From contig NZ_RXWZ01000050.1 in the NCBI RefSeq assembly GCF_003970575.1, positions 1-64,000 of the forward strand: DNA of 64,000 nt, given 5' to 3'. This DNA comes from Mammaliicoccus fleurettii (GTDB lineage Bacteria; Bacillota; Bacilli; Staphylococcales; Staphylococcaceae). Under the pieces are notes generated by a model. It ran no database searches. It had not been told where the DNA came from and was given only the letters and a program-made list of their open reading frames with translations. Shown one piece after another: positions 8,392-17,480 of the stretch (position 1 is the stretch's first letter; every line of letters starts with the position of its first letter). The translations under genes were made by a program, and so were the position numbers.

Positions 8392-8835
8392 ATGACAAAC
8401 AATAAAGAAGTAATCGAAGTATTAAACAAACAAGTAGCAGAGTGGACAGTATTATATACTAAACTCCACAATTATCATTGGTATGTTAAAGGACCAAACT
8501 TCTTCTCACTACATGCAAAATTTGAAGAATTATATAATGAAGCAAGCGTATATATAGACGACTTAGCTGAGCGTATATTAGCAATAGAAGGTAATCCAAT
8601 AGCAACATTGAAAGAAGCATTAGAATGGTCAGTAATTGAAGAAGCTGAGAAAAACTTAACAGCTAATCAAATGGTTGAACAATTATCTAAAGACTTTACA
8701 ACAGTAATTGCACAACTAGAAGAAGGCATCCAATTAGCAGAAAAATTAGACGATGACATGACAGGTGATATGTTATTAGCTATGGTAACAAGTCTTGAAA
8801 AACATAACTGGATGTTAAAATCATTCTTAGGCTAA
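8392..8835 (+). CDS. dps: Dps/MrgA ferritin-like DNA-protecting protein
   Basis: The 147-residue protein has the Dps-family four-helix pattern, with ferroxidase-centre residues in LHNYHWYVKGPNFFSLHAKF and YNEASVYIDDLAERI. It stores iron using hydrogen peroxide as oxidant and forms dodecamers that protect DNA; in staphylococci the gene is called mrgA or dps and is PerR-regulated. The upstream PerR boxes here agree. The ribosome site is GAGGAGTGG. The gene is monocistronic, with a terminator 39 bases downstream. Confidence 0.93.
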   Translation: MTNNKEVIEVLNKQVAEWTVLYTKLHNYHWYVKGPNFFSLHAKFEELYNEASVYIDDLAERILAIEGNPIATLKEALEWSVIEEAEKNLTANQMVEQLSKDFTTVIAQLEEGIQLAEKLDDDMTGDMLLAMVTSLEKHNWMLKSFLG

Positions 8836-8874
8836 TCATTAATAAAATTGTATATTAGTTAAAAGAGTGTATTC

Positions 8875-8910
8875 AAAAAGCTGAGACAAATTAATTGTCT
8901 CAGCTTTTTT
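8875..8910 (+). terminator. Terminator after dps (CTGAGACAA family)
   Basis: AAAAAGCTGAGACAA and TTGTCTCAGCTTTTT form a 15-bp stem with a 5-base loop, followed by T. It belongs to the family of similar hairpins found across the window. Confidence 0.9.
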
Positions 8911-8948
8911 TATAGGTCATATATATTCACACAAGTCGAAAGAAGTGT

Positions 8949-8970
8949 GAATGTCTTATATAAGACATTC
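8949..8970. promoter_or_regulatory. Perfect 22-bp palindrome upstream of glcD
   Basis: GAATGTCTTAT is followed directly by its reverse complement, about 115 bp before the glcD start. It is partly nested in a second inverted repeat (TTCACAC ... GTGTGAA). With no tail of T it could be an operator for a dimeric regulator; the regulator is unknown. Confidence 0.4.
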
Positions 8971-9083
8971 TTGGTCCACTCTTTTTCATTACATATTTTG
9001 TAACCGCATTCACTTGAAATGAAAATTATAAAAAACAGTGATATCATTAATAGAATAATAATTTTTTATACAGGGGGGATAAC

Positions 9084-10493
9084 ATGGAGGAGCTCTATGA
9101 AGCTTTAAAGAAACATATGGATGATGGTCGTGTTTCTAAAGAAGTTGCTGATCTTTCAAGTTATAGTTTTGATGCTTCTTTCGGAGAGTTTATGCCTGAT
9201 ATTATTTGTCAGCCTATGTCTACGGAGGAAGTTGTTCATATTGTTAAATTGTGTAATCGATATGATGTCCCAATTTATCCAAGAGGAAGTGGTACGAGCT
9301 TGAGTGGGGGTCCGCTTGCTGTATATGGTGGTATTGTGCTCGATTTCTCAAGGTGGGACAATGAAATAACAGTTTATGAGAATGACTTAATGATGGAAGT
9401 TTCACCAGGTGTTATAACTGAAAAGATTCATAAAGTAGCTGAATCGTATGGGCTAATGTATCCACCTGATCCTTCAAGTTCTAGAGTATCTACAATCGGT
9501 GGAAATTTAGCTGAAAATGCTGGTGGACCGAGATGTTTAAAATACGGTGTAACGAAAGATTACGTTGTAGGATTAGAAGTCGTAACGGCAAATGGAGATG
9601 TGATTCATTGTGGGGGTCGTACTGTAAAAAATGTAACAGGCTATGATATGACTAAATTAATTGTAGGTTCGGAAGGAACACTAGGTATTATTACTAAAGC
9701 TACTTTACAACTAATTCCTAAACCGATAGATACTAAGACAGCTATGCTGCAGTTTGATGATTTTATTACATCTGGAAAAGCTGTTTCTAAAATTTTAAGA
9801 TCTGGTATATTACCTTCTAAAATTGAGATAATGGACAAATATTGTGTTGATGCAGTTTTATCAACACATCCAATTGAGAATGTAACTGCTGATTCTGAAT
9901 CAGTATTATTAGTAGAATTGGATGGACATCCTTTAGCTTTAGAAGCAGAGATGAGAATAATTGAAGAAACGTGTGCAGAATTACCTGGATGTAAGGTGCT
10001 CATTGCGCAAAATGAGAAACAAGCATCAGAATTATGGGAAGTGAGAAAGCTTGTATCACCTGCGATTGTAAAATTTGGTCCTACTAAAATTAGCGAAGAT
10101 ACGAGCGTACCAGTTAGCCAAATACCTGCATTTTTTGAAGAAATAGAAAGAATAAGACAAACTTATGATTTAAATTTAGTTGTATTTGGTCATGCCGGTG
10201 ATGGTAACTTACACCCAAATATTATTACTGATAAACGCAAACCTGAAGAAATGAAACGTGCTGAAGAAGCAGTTGCTGAAATATTTAAAGCTGCATTAAA
10301 ATTAGGTGGCACATTAAGTGGAGAACATGGCATTGGATTATTTAAAAAACCGTTTATGTACAATGAATTTGATGAAGCGGGTATGAAATTTATGAAAGAT
10401 GTAAAAGAAGCATTAGATCCAAATAATCGTTTGAATCCAGGCAAAATATTCCCAGACGAGAATGAAAGGTTTGTGTTAGTCCATGATGATTAA
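9084..10493 (+). CDS. glcD: FAD-linked oxidase, GlcD type (glycolate or 2-hydroxyacid dehydrogenase subunit)
   Basis: The 469-residue protein is a PCMH-type FAD oxidase. The FAD pyrophosphate loop PRGSGTSLSGG is near residues 67-77, and VSTIGGNLAENAGGPRCLKYG and GRTVKNVTGYDMTKLIVGSEGTLG follow. The C-terminal FAD_oxidase_C domain has GHAGDGNLHPNI and GGTLSGEHGIGLFKK. It oxidises a 2-hydroxy acid (glycolate or D-lactate are the usual substrates) and passes electrons to the iron-sulfur partner encoded next, which overlaps it by 11 bases. Substrate choice is not determinable. The start follows GGGGGGAT. Confidence 0.85.
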   Translation: MEELYEALKKHMDDGRVSKEVADLSSYSFDASFGEFMPDIICQPMSTEEVVHIVKLCNRYDVPIYPRGSGTSLSGGPLAVYGGIVLDFSRWDNEITVYENDLMMEVSPGVITEKIHKVAESYGLMYPPDPSSSRVSTIGGNLAENAGGPRCLKYGVTKDYVVGLEVVTANGDVIHCGGRTVKNVTGYDMTKLIVGSEGTLGIITKATLQLIPKPIDTKTAMLQFDDFITSGKAVSKILRSGILPSKIEIMDKYCVDAVLSTHPIENVTADSESVLLVELDGHPLALEAEMRIIEETCAELPGCKVLIAQNEKQASELWEVRKLVSPAIVKFGPTKISEDTSVPVSQIPAFFEEIERIRQTYDLNLVVFGHAGDGNLHPNIITDKRKPEEMKRAEEAVAEIFKAALKLGGTLSGEHGIGLFKKPFMYNEFDEAGMKFMKDVKEALDPNNRLNPGKIFPDENERFVLVHDD

Positions 10494-11739
10494 TTTAATT
10501 GATAAATTGGAATATGATGCGACTTTTGATTGTGTTCAGTGTGGATTTTGTTTACCATCTTGTCCTACATATTTAACGATGAAAGAAGAAAAACATTCGC
10601 CACGCGGCAGAATTAATTTAGTTAAGTATGCTGTAGAAGGAAAAGCAGAGTTAAAAGATTTAGAAGAAGCTATAGATTTATGCTTAGGATGTAGACAATG
10701 TGAAACGGTTTGTCCAACTAATGTACAGTATGGTGATATTTATGAATCTGCGGTTGAAGTATTAAGAGAAAACAGAAATAAAAAATTAGACACTCAATTA
10801 ATGTCTATATTTTTAGAACGTAATTATATGTTAGACGCCATGTATAAAGGTTTGAAATTGTATCATTCACCATTAATATCTACAATTATAAGTAAGACAA
10901 AAGCATTGGATGTATTGCCTGAAAGACTAGGAAAAATGGCATCGATATTACCACCCGTTAAAAAAGAAAAGACTAATATACAAAATCCATTTAGAACTAA
11001 GAAAACGACAGTTGGATTCTTTAGAGGTTGTATGATGGATGCATTTTTCTCAAATATTAATGATTTAGCAATAAAAATATTAGAAGCACATGATATTCAA
11101 GTTGTAGAAATTAAACAGCAAACATGCTGTGGCGCACTTCAACATCATGCAGGTGAAATGGAAAAATCAAAAAAATTAGCTAAACTAAATATAGAAGCAC
11201 TTGAAAAATATGATGTAGATTATTATGTAAATGCTATTGGAGGTTGTGGGGCATCTTTAATAGAATATGATCATTTATTGAGAAATGATGAAGAGTGGAA
11301 AGATAGAGCAGAAGTATTTGTTAATAAAGTAAGAGATATATCTGTCATTTTAGATGATATTGAGTTGAATTTAGATGTACCAATCCATACTAGAGCAACT
11401 TATCAACCATCATGTCACTTACAAAACGTTCAACATGTATTTAATGAACCAGAGAAAATTATTCAGCAAATTAAAGGACTAGAATATAAAATTTTACCAG
11501 AAAAAGATATTTGTTGTGGTTCTGCAGGTATATATAATATTGTAAATTATGAAGCATCAATGGAAATATTAAATAGAAAAATGACGCATGTTGCAAAAGT
11601 AGAACCGCAATTAATTATTACATCTAATCCAGGATGTCACTTACAAATGTTGTTAGGTGTAAAAAATGAAGGATTAGAAGAAAAAATTAAAGTAAAACAT
11701 ATCGTAGAAGTCGTAGCAGAAGCATGCGGCATAAAATAA
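10483..11739 (+). CDS. glcF: Iron-sulfur subunit, GlcF type, of the 2-hydroxyacid oxidase
   Basis: The 418-residue protein has two N-terminal 4Fe-4S ferredoxin motifs, CVQCGFCLPSCP (from residue 18) and CLGCRQCETVCP (from residue 67). Two CCG-domain repeats follow (TCCGALQHHAGEM and DICCGSAGIYN, each preceded by a Cys-containing loop). This is the layout of GlcF and of the lactate-utilisation LutA-like family. It overlaps glcD, so the two form one complex that probably feeds electrons to quinone at the membrane. It ends in a terminator overlapping its stop codon. Confidence 0.87.
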   Translation: MMINLIDKLEYDATFDCVQCGFCLPSCPTYLTMKEEKHSPRGRINLVKYAVEGKAELKDLEEAIDLCLGCRQCETVCPTNVQYGDIYESAVEVLRENRNKKLDTQLMSIFLERNYMLDAMYKGLKLYHSPLISTIISKTKALDVLPERLGKMASILPPVKKEKTNIQNPFRTKKTTVGFFRGCMMDAFFSNINDLAIKILEAHDIQVVEIKQQTCCGALQHHAGEMEKSKKLAKLNIEALEKYDVDYYVNAIGGCGASLIEYDHLLRNDEEWKDRAEVFVNKVRDISVILDDIELNLDVPIHTRATYQPSCHLQNVQHVFNEPEKIIQQIKGLEYKILPEKDICCGSAGIYNIVNYEASMEILNRKMTHVAKVEPQLIITSNPGCHLQMLLGVKNEGLEEKIKVKHIVEVVAEACGIK

Positions 11740-11775
11740 AAGTGGCTGAGACAATTAATTTGTCCAGCCACTTTT
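11738..11775. terminator. Bidirectional terminator between glcF and deoD
   Basis: AAAAGTGGCTG pairs with CAGCCACTTTT; the loop contains a decayed copy of the AGACAATTAATT core seen in other terminators. It overlaps the glcF stop codon and serves the convergent deoD gene 6 bases away. Confidence 0.85.
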
Positions 11776-11780
11776 ATTTA

Positions 11781-12491
11781 TTATTCAGCTATTTCTAAAG
11801 CAACTTCCATCATTTGTGTGAAAGAGTTTTGTCTTTCTTCTGCAGTTGTAGCTTCGTCTCTTAGTAAATGATCACTTACTGTAAAGATACCTAAAGCTTT
11901 TTTACCTGCTGCTGCTGCGTTTACATATAATCCAGCAGATTCCATTTCTACACCTAGGATACCTAATCTAGACCATTTGCTCGTTACTTCTGTATCAGCA
12001 TTGTAGAAAATGTCACTTGATAAAATATTTCCAACATGAGTTGTTGCACCGATTTCGTCTGCTTTGTTTTTAGCATTTGCAACTAATCCGAAATCTGCAA
12101 TTGGAGCGAAATAACCAGGAATGTTGAATTGATCAACATAGTGTGAATTAGTAGAAGCGCCTTGAGCAATAATAATATCATATAAGTTGATATCTTCTTG
12201 CATCGCACCACATGAACCAATTCTAATAATTGTATCTACATCAAAGAAATTATATAGTTCGTATGAATAAATACCAATTGAAGCAATTCCCATACCTGAA
12301 CCCATTACAGATACTTCTTTTCCTTTATAAGTTCCTGTGTAACCTAACATGTTTCTTACATCATTAAATTGTTCAACATTTTCTAAGAAATTTTCAGCGA
12401 TAAATTTAGCACGTAATGGATCCCCTGGCATTAGTACTGTTTTTGCAATTTTCACACCATTTGGTTGAATATGTGGTGTCCCTTGAGTCAT
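11781..12491 (-). CDS. deoD: Purine-nucleoside phosphorylase, DeoD type
   Basis: The 236-residue hexameric-type phosphorylase splits purine (deoxy)nucleosides into base and (deoxy)ribose 1-phosphate. Signatures are MPGDPLRAKFIAENFL (phosphate site), RIGSCGAMQED, GVEMESAGLY (ribose/base site) and the catalytic Asp in TVSDHLLRDEAT. The open frame extends to 12632, but that extension would overlap deoR. The codon at 12491 is preceded by GAAGGAGAAG and gives the standard N-terminus MTQGTPHIQ. It is divergent from deoR, sharing a control region with a candidate DeoR motif. Confidence 0.95.
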   Translation of the reverse strand: MTQGTPHIQPNGVKIAKTVLMPGDPLRAKFIAENFLENVEQFNDVRNMLGYTGTYKGKEVSVMGSGMGIASIGIYSYELYNFFDVDTIIRIGSCGAMQEDINLYDIIIAQGASTNSHYVDQFNIPGYFAPIADFGLVANAKNKADEIGATTHVGNILSSDIFYNADTEVTSKWSRLGILGVEMESAGLYVNAAAAGKKALGIFTVSDHLLRDEATTAEERQNSFTQMMEVALEIAE

Positions 12492-12568
12492 AACTATCTT
12501 CTCCTTCAAATATAAAAGTTTTTTCATTTTAAAGATAACATTTGTTTCAATTTTTTGCGAATTTTTGT

Positions 12569-12578
12569 ACGATAAGAG
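12569..12578 (+). promoter_or_regulatory. Candidate DeoR operator element between deoD and deoR
   Basis: ACGATAAGAG lies in the deoD-deoR intergenic region, and the same 10-mer occurs inverted before deoC at 13549-13558. Both copies have nearby ATTTGT-containing sequence. A role as DeoR binding site is inferred from sharing and position. Confidence 0.45.
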
Positions 12579-12600
12579 TGAAAGAAAGTGGTGAATAGGG

Positions 12601-13536
12601 ATGGATTTACAAAAGAATAAAGATAGTATCAAAATTGCAAAGCTCTATTATCAAGAAGGAATGAGTCAAGAAGCAATAGCTAAAAAGATGGATATTTCAA
12701 GACCTACAGTATCAAGATTATTAAATCATGCGAAAGATCATGGATTTGTAACGGTTAAGATAGATGACCCATATGAAGATGCTGAAAGTTTAGCCTCACT
12801 CATAAAGTCGAAATATAATTTAAAGGATTGTATCGTTCAACATGCATCATACAATGATTATTTAAATATACAAAGTGCAATTGGTAAAAGAACTGCAGAA
12901 TATTTAACTCAAATTGTGAAAAGTGGAGATAAAATTGGCATTAGTTGGGGTAAAACGATGTATCAAGTGTCTCAATATTTAGAGCAAAGTCATTTGAAAG
13001 ATATAGGCATCATACAGTTGAAAGGGGGAATCAGCTTTTCACACGTAGATACGCGAAGTCATCAAATACTTGAAAGATTTGCACAAGCTTATAATGCGAC
13101 TCCACGTGATTTACCATTACCTGTAATATTTGATGTCAAAGAAGTGAAAGATATGGTTGAAAAAGATAGACACATCAAATCAATTTTAGAACAAGGTAGA
13201 CAAGTTGACATAGCTATTTTCACAGTTGGAACTGTGAGAGATTCATCCCTATTATTTAAACTTGGATTTTTAAATGAAGAAGAGAAAACAAGACTCAAGA
13301 AGTCAGCAGTAGGAGATATATGTTCAAGGTTTTATAACAATACAGGTGAAGTTGCTGATGAAGCAATTAACAATAGAACAATTGGTATAGGTCTTGATGC
13401 ATTGAAAGAAATTGAAAATACTGTATTGGTTGCTGGGGGTGAGCATAAAATAGAATCAATTAGAGGTGCACTTGAAGGTCAATTAAGCAATATTTTGATT
13501 ACTGATCAATACACTGCACAAGCATTAATAGATTGA
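12601..13536 (+). CDS. deoR: DeoR-like regulator, SorC/CggR family
   Basis: The 311-residue protein has an N-terminal helix-turn-helix (IAKLYYQEGMSQEAIAKKMD then ISRPTVSRLL, residues 12-42). A SorC-type sugar-phosphate-binding domain follows (KSGDKIGISWGKTMYQVSQYL, GGISFSHVDTRSHQILERFA, DEAINNRTIGIGLDALKEI). This is the architecture of Bacillus DeoR, which senses deoxyribose 5-phosphate, not of the unrelated E. coli DeoR. It lies between deoD and deoC and probably represses both. The ribosome site (AAGTGGTG) is weak. Start ATG 12601. Confidence 0.85.
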   Translation: MDLQKNKDSIKIAKLYYQEGMSQEAIAKKMDISRPTVSRLLNHAKDHGFVTVKIDDPYEDAESLASLIKSKYNLKDCIVQHASYNDYLNIQSAIGKRTAEYLTQIVKSGDKIGISWGKTMYQVSQYLEQSHLKDIGIIQLKGGISFSHVDTRSHQILERFAQAYNATPRDLPLPVIFDVKEVKDMVEKDRHIKSILEQGRQVDIAIFTVGTVRDSSLLFKLGFLNEEEKTRLKKSAVGDICSRFYNNTGEVADEAINNRTIGIGLDALKEIENTVLVAGGEHKIESIRGALEGQLSNILITDQYTAQALID

Positions 13537-13548
13537 TGAACAAATTTT

Positions 13549-13558
13549 CTCTTATCGT
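13549..13558 (-). promoter_or_regulatory. Candidate DeoR operator element before deoC
   Basis: CTCTTATCGT is the reverse complement of the 10-mer at 12569-12578. It is flanked by GAACAAATTTT and ACAAATGTTC, repeats of the kind expected for a multi-site DeoR operator. It lies about 65 bp before the deoC start. Confidence 0.45.
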
Positions 13559-13620
13559 TTTACAAATGTTCACATGTCATTTATAATGAAATTAATATAA
13601 AAATATTAGGAGGACTTAAT

Positions 13621-14283
13621 ATGTCATTAGCTAAATATATCGATCACACAGCTTTAAAACCAGATACAACTATGGAACAAATTGATGCTTTATTAGAAGA
13701 AGCAAAGGAACATGGTTTCAAATCAGTATGTGTTAATCCAACTCATGTTGCACATGCCAAAGAAGTGCTAGAAGGTTCAGATGTACTCGTTTGTACAGTA
13801 ATTGGATTCCCACTTGGTGCTACTACTAGTGAAGTGAAAGCTTTCGAAACAGAAGATGCAATTAAAAAAGGTGCTAACGAAGTAGATATGGTTATTAACA
13901 TTGGTGCATTGAAAGATGGCAGAGATGAAGATGTTAAAAAAGATATTGAAAGTGTAGTTTCAGCAGCTAATGGTGTAACAACTAAAGTTATTATTGAAGC
14001 GTCTTTATTAACAGACGCAGAAAAAGTTAGAGCTTGTGAATTAGCAGTAGCAGCAGGTGCTGACTTTGTAAAAACATCAACTGGTTTCTCTACTGGCGGT
14101 GCAACTGCAGAAGATATTAAATTGATGAGAGAAACAGTAGGTCCAGATTTAGGTGTTAAAGCTTCAGGTGGTATCCGTTCATACGAAGATGTGAAAACTA
14201 TGATTGATAATGGTGCAACACGTATAGGTGCTTCAGCTGGTGTGAAAATTTTAAAAGGTGAAACATCAGATTCAGACTATTAA
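13621..14283 (+). CDS. deoC: Deoxyribose-phosphate aldolase
   Basis: DeoC (220 residues) cleaves 2-deoxyribose 5-phosphate to glyceraldehyde 3-phosphate and acetaldehyde. The class I aldolase features are clear: [11 protein letters not shown] at the N-terminus, [16 protein letters not shown], the Schiff-base Lys in [15 protein letters not shown] near residue 150, and the second Lys in [10 protein letters not shown]. The start follows TAGGAGGAC. A short hairpin separates it from pdp, which may give differential expression inside one deoxynucleoside-degradation cluster. Confidence 0.96.
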   Translation: MSLAKYIDHTALKPDTTMEQIDALLEEAKEHGFKSVCVNPTHVAHAKEVLEGSDVLVCTVIGFPLGATTSEVKAFETEDAIKKGANEVDMVINIGALKDGRDEDVKKDIESVVSAANGVTTKVIIEASLLTDAEKVRACELAVAAGADFVKTSTGFSTGGATAEDIKLMRETVGPDLGVKASGGIRSYEDVKTMIDNGATRIGASAGVKILKGETSDSDY

Positions 14284-14287
14284 TATA

Positions 14288-14310
14288 AAGGGTACTATAT
14301 AGTACCTTTT
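14288..14310 (+). terminator. Hairpin between deoC and pdp
   Basis: GGTACTATATAGTACC is a perfect 16-bp palindrome flanked by AAA and TTTT, 7 bases after the deoC stop. It looks like a weak or partial terminator. Confidence 0.6.
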
Positions 14311-14363
14311 ATATTTTGAAACATACGTAAGCGTATTCATTTATAAACAGGAGGGTAATAACT

Positions 14364-15665
14364 ATGAGAATGGTAGACATAATTGCAAAGAAACGTGACG
14401 GGAAAGAATTATCTAAAGAAGAAATCAAGTTTTTTATTAAAGGGTATACTTCGGGAGAAATACCTGATTATCAAGCATCAAGTTTATCAATGGCAATTTA
14501 TTTTCAAGATATGACAGATGATGAACGTGCTAATTTAACGATGGAAATGGTTGAATCAGGCGATCAAATTGATTTATCAGAAATTGAAGGCATCAAAGTT
14601 GATAAGCATTCTACAGGCGGTGTAGGTGATACGACTACACTTGTGTTAGCACCATTAGTAGCAGCACTTGATGTACCAGTAGCTAAAATGAGTGGACGCG
14701 GTTTAGGACACACTGGTGGTACAATCGATAAGTTAGAAGCTGTTGAAGGTTTCCATGTAGAAATAACAGAACAAGAGTTTATCAATTTAGTAAATAAAGA
14801 TAAAGTTGCAGTTATCGGGCAAACAGGTAATTTAACACCAGCAGATAAAAAACTTTACGGATTAAGAGATGTAACTGGAACAGTTAACTCTATTCCACTA
14901 ATCGCTTCATCAATAATGAGTAAAAAAATTGCTGCTGGAGCAGATGCTATTGTACTAGATGTTAAAACTGGTGCTGGTGCTTTTATGAAGACAATTGAAG
15001 ATTCAGAATTACTTGCGCATGCAATGGTCAAAATCGGAAATAACGTAGGCAGAAATACAATGGCAATTATTTCAGATATGAGTCAACCGTTAGGAAGAGC
15101 AATTGGTAATGGATTAGAAGTGAAAGAAGCAATTGAAACATTAAAAGGCGAAGGTCCAGAAGACTTAACTGAACTTGTATTAACTTTAGGTTCACAAATG
15201 GTTGTATTAGGTAATAAAGCAGAAACTTTAGAAGAAGCGAGAGAAAAGCTGTTAGAAGTAATTAAAAATGGTAAAGCTTTAGAGAAGTTTAAAGTATTCC
15301 TTGAAAACCAAGGTGGAGACGGTTCAGTTGTTGATGACTTATCTAAATTACCACAAGCTCAATACAAATTTGAAGTTGAAGCTAAAGAAGCGGGTTATGT
15401 ATCTCATATTGTAGCTGATGAAATTGGAGTTGCTTCAATGCTTTTAGGTGCAGGAAGAGCAACAAAGGATGATATAATTGACTTGGCAGTCGGTTTAGTA
15501 TTAAATAAAAAAGTTGGAGATAAAGTTGAAAAAGGTGAATCATTAGTAACTATTTATGCAAATAATAAAGATGTTAAAGCTGTAGAGTCTAAAATTTTAG
15601 AAAACATCACAATTTCTGATGAACAAGTTCAACCAACTTTAATCCATAAAGTGATTACAGACTAG
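14364..15665 (+). CDS. pdp: Pyrimidine-nucleoside phosphorylase
   Basis: The 433-residue enzyme splits uridine, deoxyuridine and thymidine with phosphate. It has the family N-terminal helical domain ([22 protein letters not shown]) and the phosphate/nucleoside site [21 protein letters not shown] near residue 81, with [15 protein letters not shown] and [27 protein letters not shown] downstream. The C-terminal beta-hairpin domain is complete. The start ATG 14364 follows CAGGAGGG; ATG 14370 is a less likely alternative. deoB begins 11 bases after its stop. Confidence 0.95.
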   Translation: MRMVDIIAKKRDGKELSKEEIKFFIKGYTSGEIPDYQASSLSMAIYFQDMTDDERANLTMEMVESGDQIDLSEIEGIKVDKHSTGGVGDTTTLVLAPLVAALDVPVAKMSGRGLGHTGGTIDKLEAVEGFHVEITEQEFINLVNKDKVAVIGQTGNLTPADKKLYGLRDVTGTVNSIPLIASSIMSKKIAAGADAIVLDVKTGAGAFMKTIEDSELLAHAMVKIGNNVGRNTMAIISDMSQPLGRAIGNGLEVKEAIETLKGEGPEDLTELVLTLGSQMVVLGNKAETLEEAREKLLEVIKNGKALEKFKVFLENQGGDGSVVDDLSKLPQAQYKFEVEAKEAGYVSHIVADEIGVASMLLGAGRATKDDIIDLAVGLVLNKKVGDKVEKGESLVTIYANNKDVKAVESKILENITISDEQVQPTLIHKVITD

Positions 15666-15676
15666 GAGTGAGTCAA

Positions 15677-16861
15677 ATGACAAACCGTTTTAAACGTATT
15701 CATTTAATTGTAATGGATTCAGTAGGAATAGGTGAAGCACCAGATGCTAAAGCCTTTGGTGATGAAGGTTCACATACATTAAAACATACACTAGAAGGTT
15801 TTAATGAAACTTTACCAAACTTAGAAAAATTAGGACTAGGTAATATCGCTAAATTACCAGTTGTTAATAAAGTAGATCATCCAGAAGCTTTTTATACTAA
15901 ATTAAGTGAAGCTTCTGTTGGTAAAGACACAATGACAGGACATTGGGAAATCATGGGGCTAAATATCGATAAACCATTTAAAGTTTATCCAGAAGGTTTT
16001 CCGGAAGAATTAGTAAAAGAAATTGAATCAATGACAGGTAGAAAAGTTGTTGCTAATAAACCTGCATCAGGTACAGAAATTATTGATGAATATGGTAAAC
16101 ATCAAATGGAAACAGGAGACTTAATTGTTTATACTTCAGCAGACCCAGTATTACAAATTGCAGCTCATGAAGATATTATTCCATTAGAAGAGTTATACGA
16201 TATTTGTGAAAAAGTTAGAGAATTAACAAAAGATCCTAAATATTTAATAGGTAGAATTATAGCTCGACCATATGTAGGAGAGCCAGGTAATTTCACAAGA
16301 ACATCTAATAGACATGACTATGCATTGAAACCATTTGGAGAAACAGTTATGAACACTTTAAAAGATGCTAATTATGATGTTATAGCTATTGGTAAAATCA
16401 ATGATATATATGATGGTGAAGGTGTTACGAAAGCTATTAGAACAAAAGATAACATGGATGGCATGGATAAATTAATTGAAGTAGTTAAAAGTGATTTCAC
16501 TGGAATCAGTTTCTTAAACTTAGTTGATTTTGATGCATTATATGGTCATAGAAGAAATAAAGAAGGTTATGCTCAAGCAATTAAAGATTTTGATAACCGA
16601 CTTGAAGAATTACAATCTGTATTAAATGAAGATGATTTAGTAGTCATCACTGCAGACCATGGTAATGATCCAACTGCACCTGGTACAGATCATACACGTG
16701 AATATGTTCCATTATTAATGTTTAGCCCAAGTATAAATGATTATCGTGAATTATCAGGAGACACAACATTCAGTTCAATCGGAGCAACAATTGCTGATAA
16801 CTTTAAAGTAACTTTACCTAAATTTGGCAAAAGTTATTTAAAAGAGATGGGTATTGAATAA
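15677..16861 (+). CDS. deoB: Phosphopentomutase
   Basis: DeoB (394 residues) converts (deoxy)ribose 1-phosphate to the 5-phosphate, linking the phosphorylases DeoD and Pdp to DeoC. The alkaline-phosphatase-like metal motifs are visible: [25 protein letters not shown] with the phosphorylatable Thr, and [27 protein letters not shown] 15668 overlaps the ribosome site AGGAG (15664-15668), so ATG 15677, with 8-base spacing, is the better start. Its stop codon overlaps the ATG of the next gene. Confidence 0.95.
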   Translation: MTNRFKRIHLIVMDSVGIGEAPDAKAFGDEGSHTLKHTLEGFNETLPNLEKLGLGNIAKLPVVNKVDHPEAFYTKLSEASVGKDTMTGHWEIMGLNIDKPFKVYPEGFPEELVKEIESMTGRKVVANKPASGTEIIDEYGKHQMETGDLIVYTSADPVLQIAAHEDIIPLEELYDICEKVRELTKDPKYLIGRIIARPYVGEPGNFTRTSNRHDYALKPFGETVMNTLKDANYDVIAIGKINDIYDGEGVTKAIRTKDNMDGMDKLIEVVKSDFTGISFLNLVDFDALYGHRRNKEGYAQAIKDFDNRLEELQSVLNEDDLVVITADHGNDPTAPGTDHTREYVPLLMFSPSINDYRELSGDTTFSSIGATIADNFKVTLPKFGKSYLKEMGIE

Positions 16862-17211
16862 TGTCCTTGTTTAGACGATTATTTGGGATAGTATTTACTT
16901 TTGCTGGTGTTATGCACTTTGTAAGATCAAAAGGTTTTGAAGCAATTGTACCTCATTTCCTGCCATTAAAAAGATTGGTTGTTTGGGTGTCAGGCGTAAT
17001 AGAAATAGTATTTGGGTTACAATTAATATTGAAAAAGCCAAGTGAACTTACTAAAAAACTAATCGAATGGTTTTTAGTAGCAGTATTCCCAGCAAATGTT
17101 TATATGGCACAAAAAAATATTCCTTTAAACGGTAAGACATTACCAAAATGGGCATTGTGGGGCAGATTACCTTTACAATATGTATTAATTAAATTAGTAA
17201 GAAAAATGTAA
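16861..17211 (+). CDS. DoxX-like small membrane protein
   Basis: This 116-residue protein has about four hydrophobic stretches and the DoxX/DoxD-like N-terminal pattern FGIVFTFAGVMHFV, then VSGVIEIVFGLQLIL, and a C-terminal ALWGRLPLQYVLI. Proteins of this family are small integral membrane proteins of uncertain function, some linked to thiol or respiratory redox. The start ATG overlaps the deoB stop (TAATG), so it is likely co-translated at the end of the deoxynucleoside cluster. No catalytic motif is apparent. Confidence 0.6.
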   Translation: MSLFRRLFGIVFTFAGVMHFVRSKGFEAIVPHFLPLKRLVVWVSGVIEIVFGLQLILKKPSELTKKLIEWFLVAVFPANVYMAQKNIPLNGKTLPKWALWGRLPLQYVLIKLVRKM

Positions 17212-17268
17212 TATTAGAAGTAGATTTTATTATAAAATGGAGCTTGGGCATATATCCTAACTCAAAAT

Positions 17269-17322
17269 AAATAAGCATATCACTTAACTGAATTCTTCAG
17301 TTTTATAGTGATATGCTTATTT
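17269..17322. terminator. Long hairpin terminator after the DoxX-like gene
   Basis: AAATAAGCATATCACT pairs with AGTGATATGCTTATTT, and the inside pairs again (AACTGAA with TTCAGTT), followed by TTTT. It closes the deoC-pdp-deoB-DoxX transcription unit. Confidence 0.8.
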
Positions 17323-17349
17323 TTTTATATTACGATTTTGTAAAGTTCA

Positions 17350-17437
17350 TGCTTGCTTAGGGGTATGGCTCGAGCCTGTAGTCTCTCACGCATACTATTC
17401 CCTCAGGCGTCAGCACTTACCAAATCGGTTGTAATTT
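17350..17437. other. GC-richer structured intergenic block
   Basis: This stretch of the 17212-17912 gap is clearly richer in G and C than its surroundings and has no reading frame. GCCTG (17374-17378) and CAGGC (17404-17408) can close a stem around TCTCTCACGCATACTATTCC. It may be a dispersed non-coding repeat or the remnant of one; no other copy is in this window. Confidence 0.35.
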
Positions 17438-17480
17438 TCATTTTCATACGCATTCTTACTGAGATTATACTAATAAGATG

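Noticed and set aside
8999-9012. cre before glcD (TGTAACCGCATTCA)
   Set aside because: Two mismatches to the consensus, including a core position; too weak to report as a site.
9121-9303. 60-residue plus-strand frame inside glcD
   Set aside because: Alternative frame of glcD coding sequence with no ribosome site.
12492-12632. N-terminal extension of deoD to 12632
   Set aside because: It would overlap the deoR start and the candidate operator. The ribosome site GAAGGAG and the conserved N-terminus place the start at 12491.
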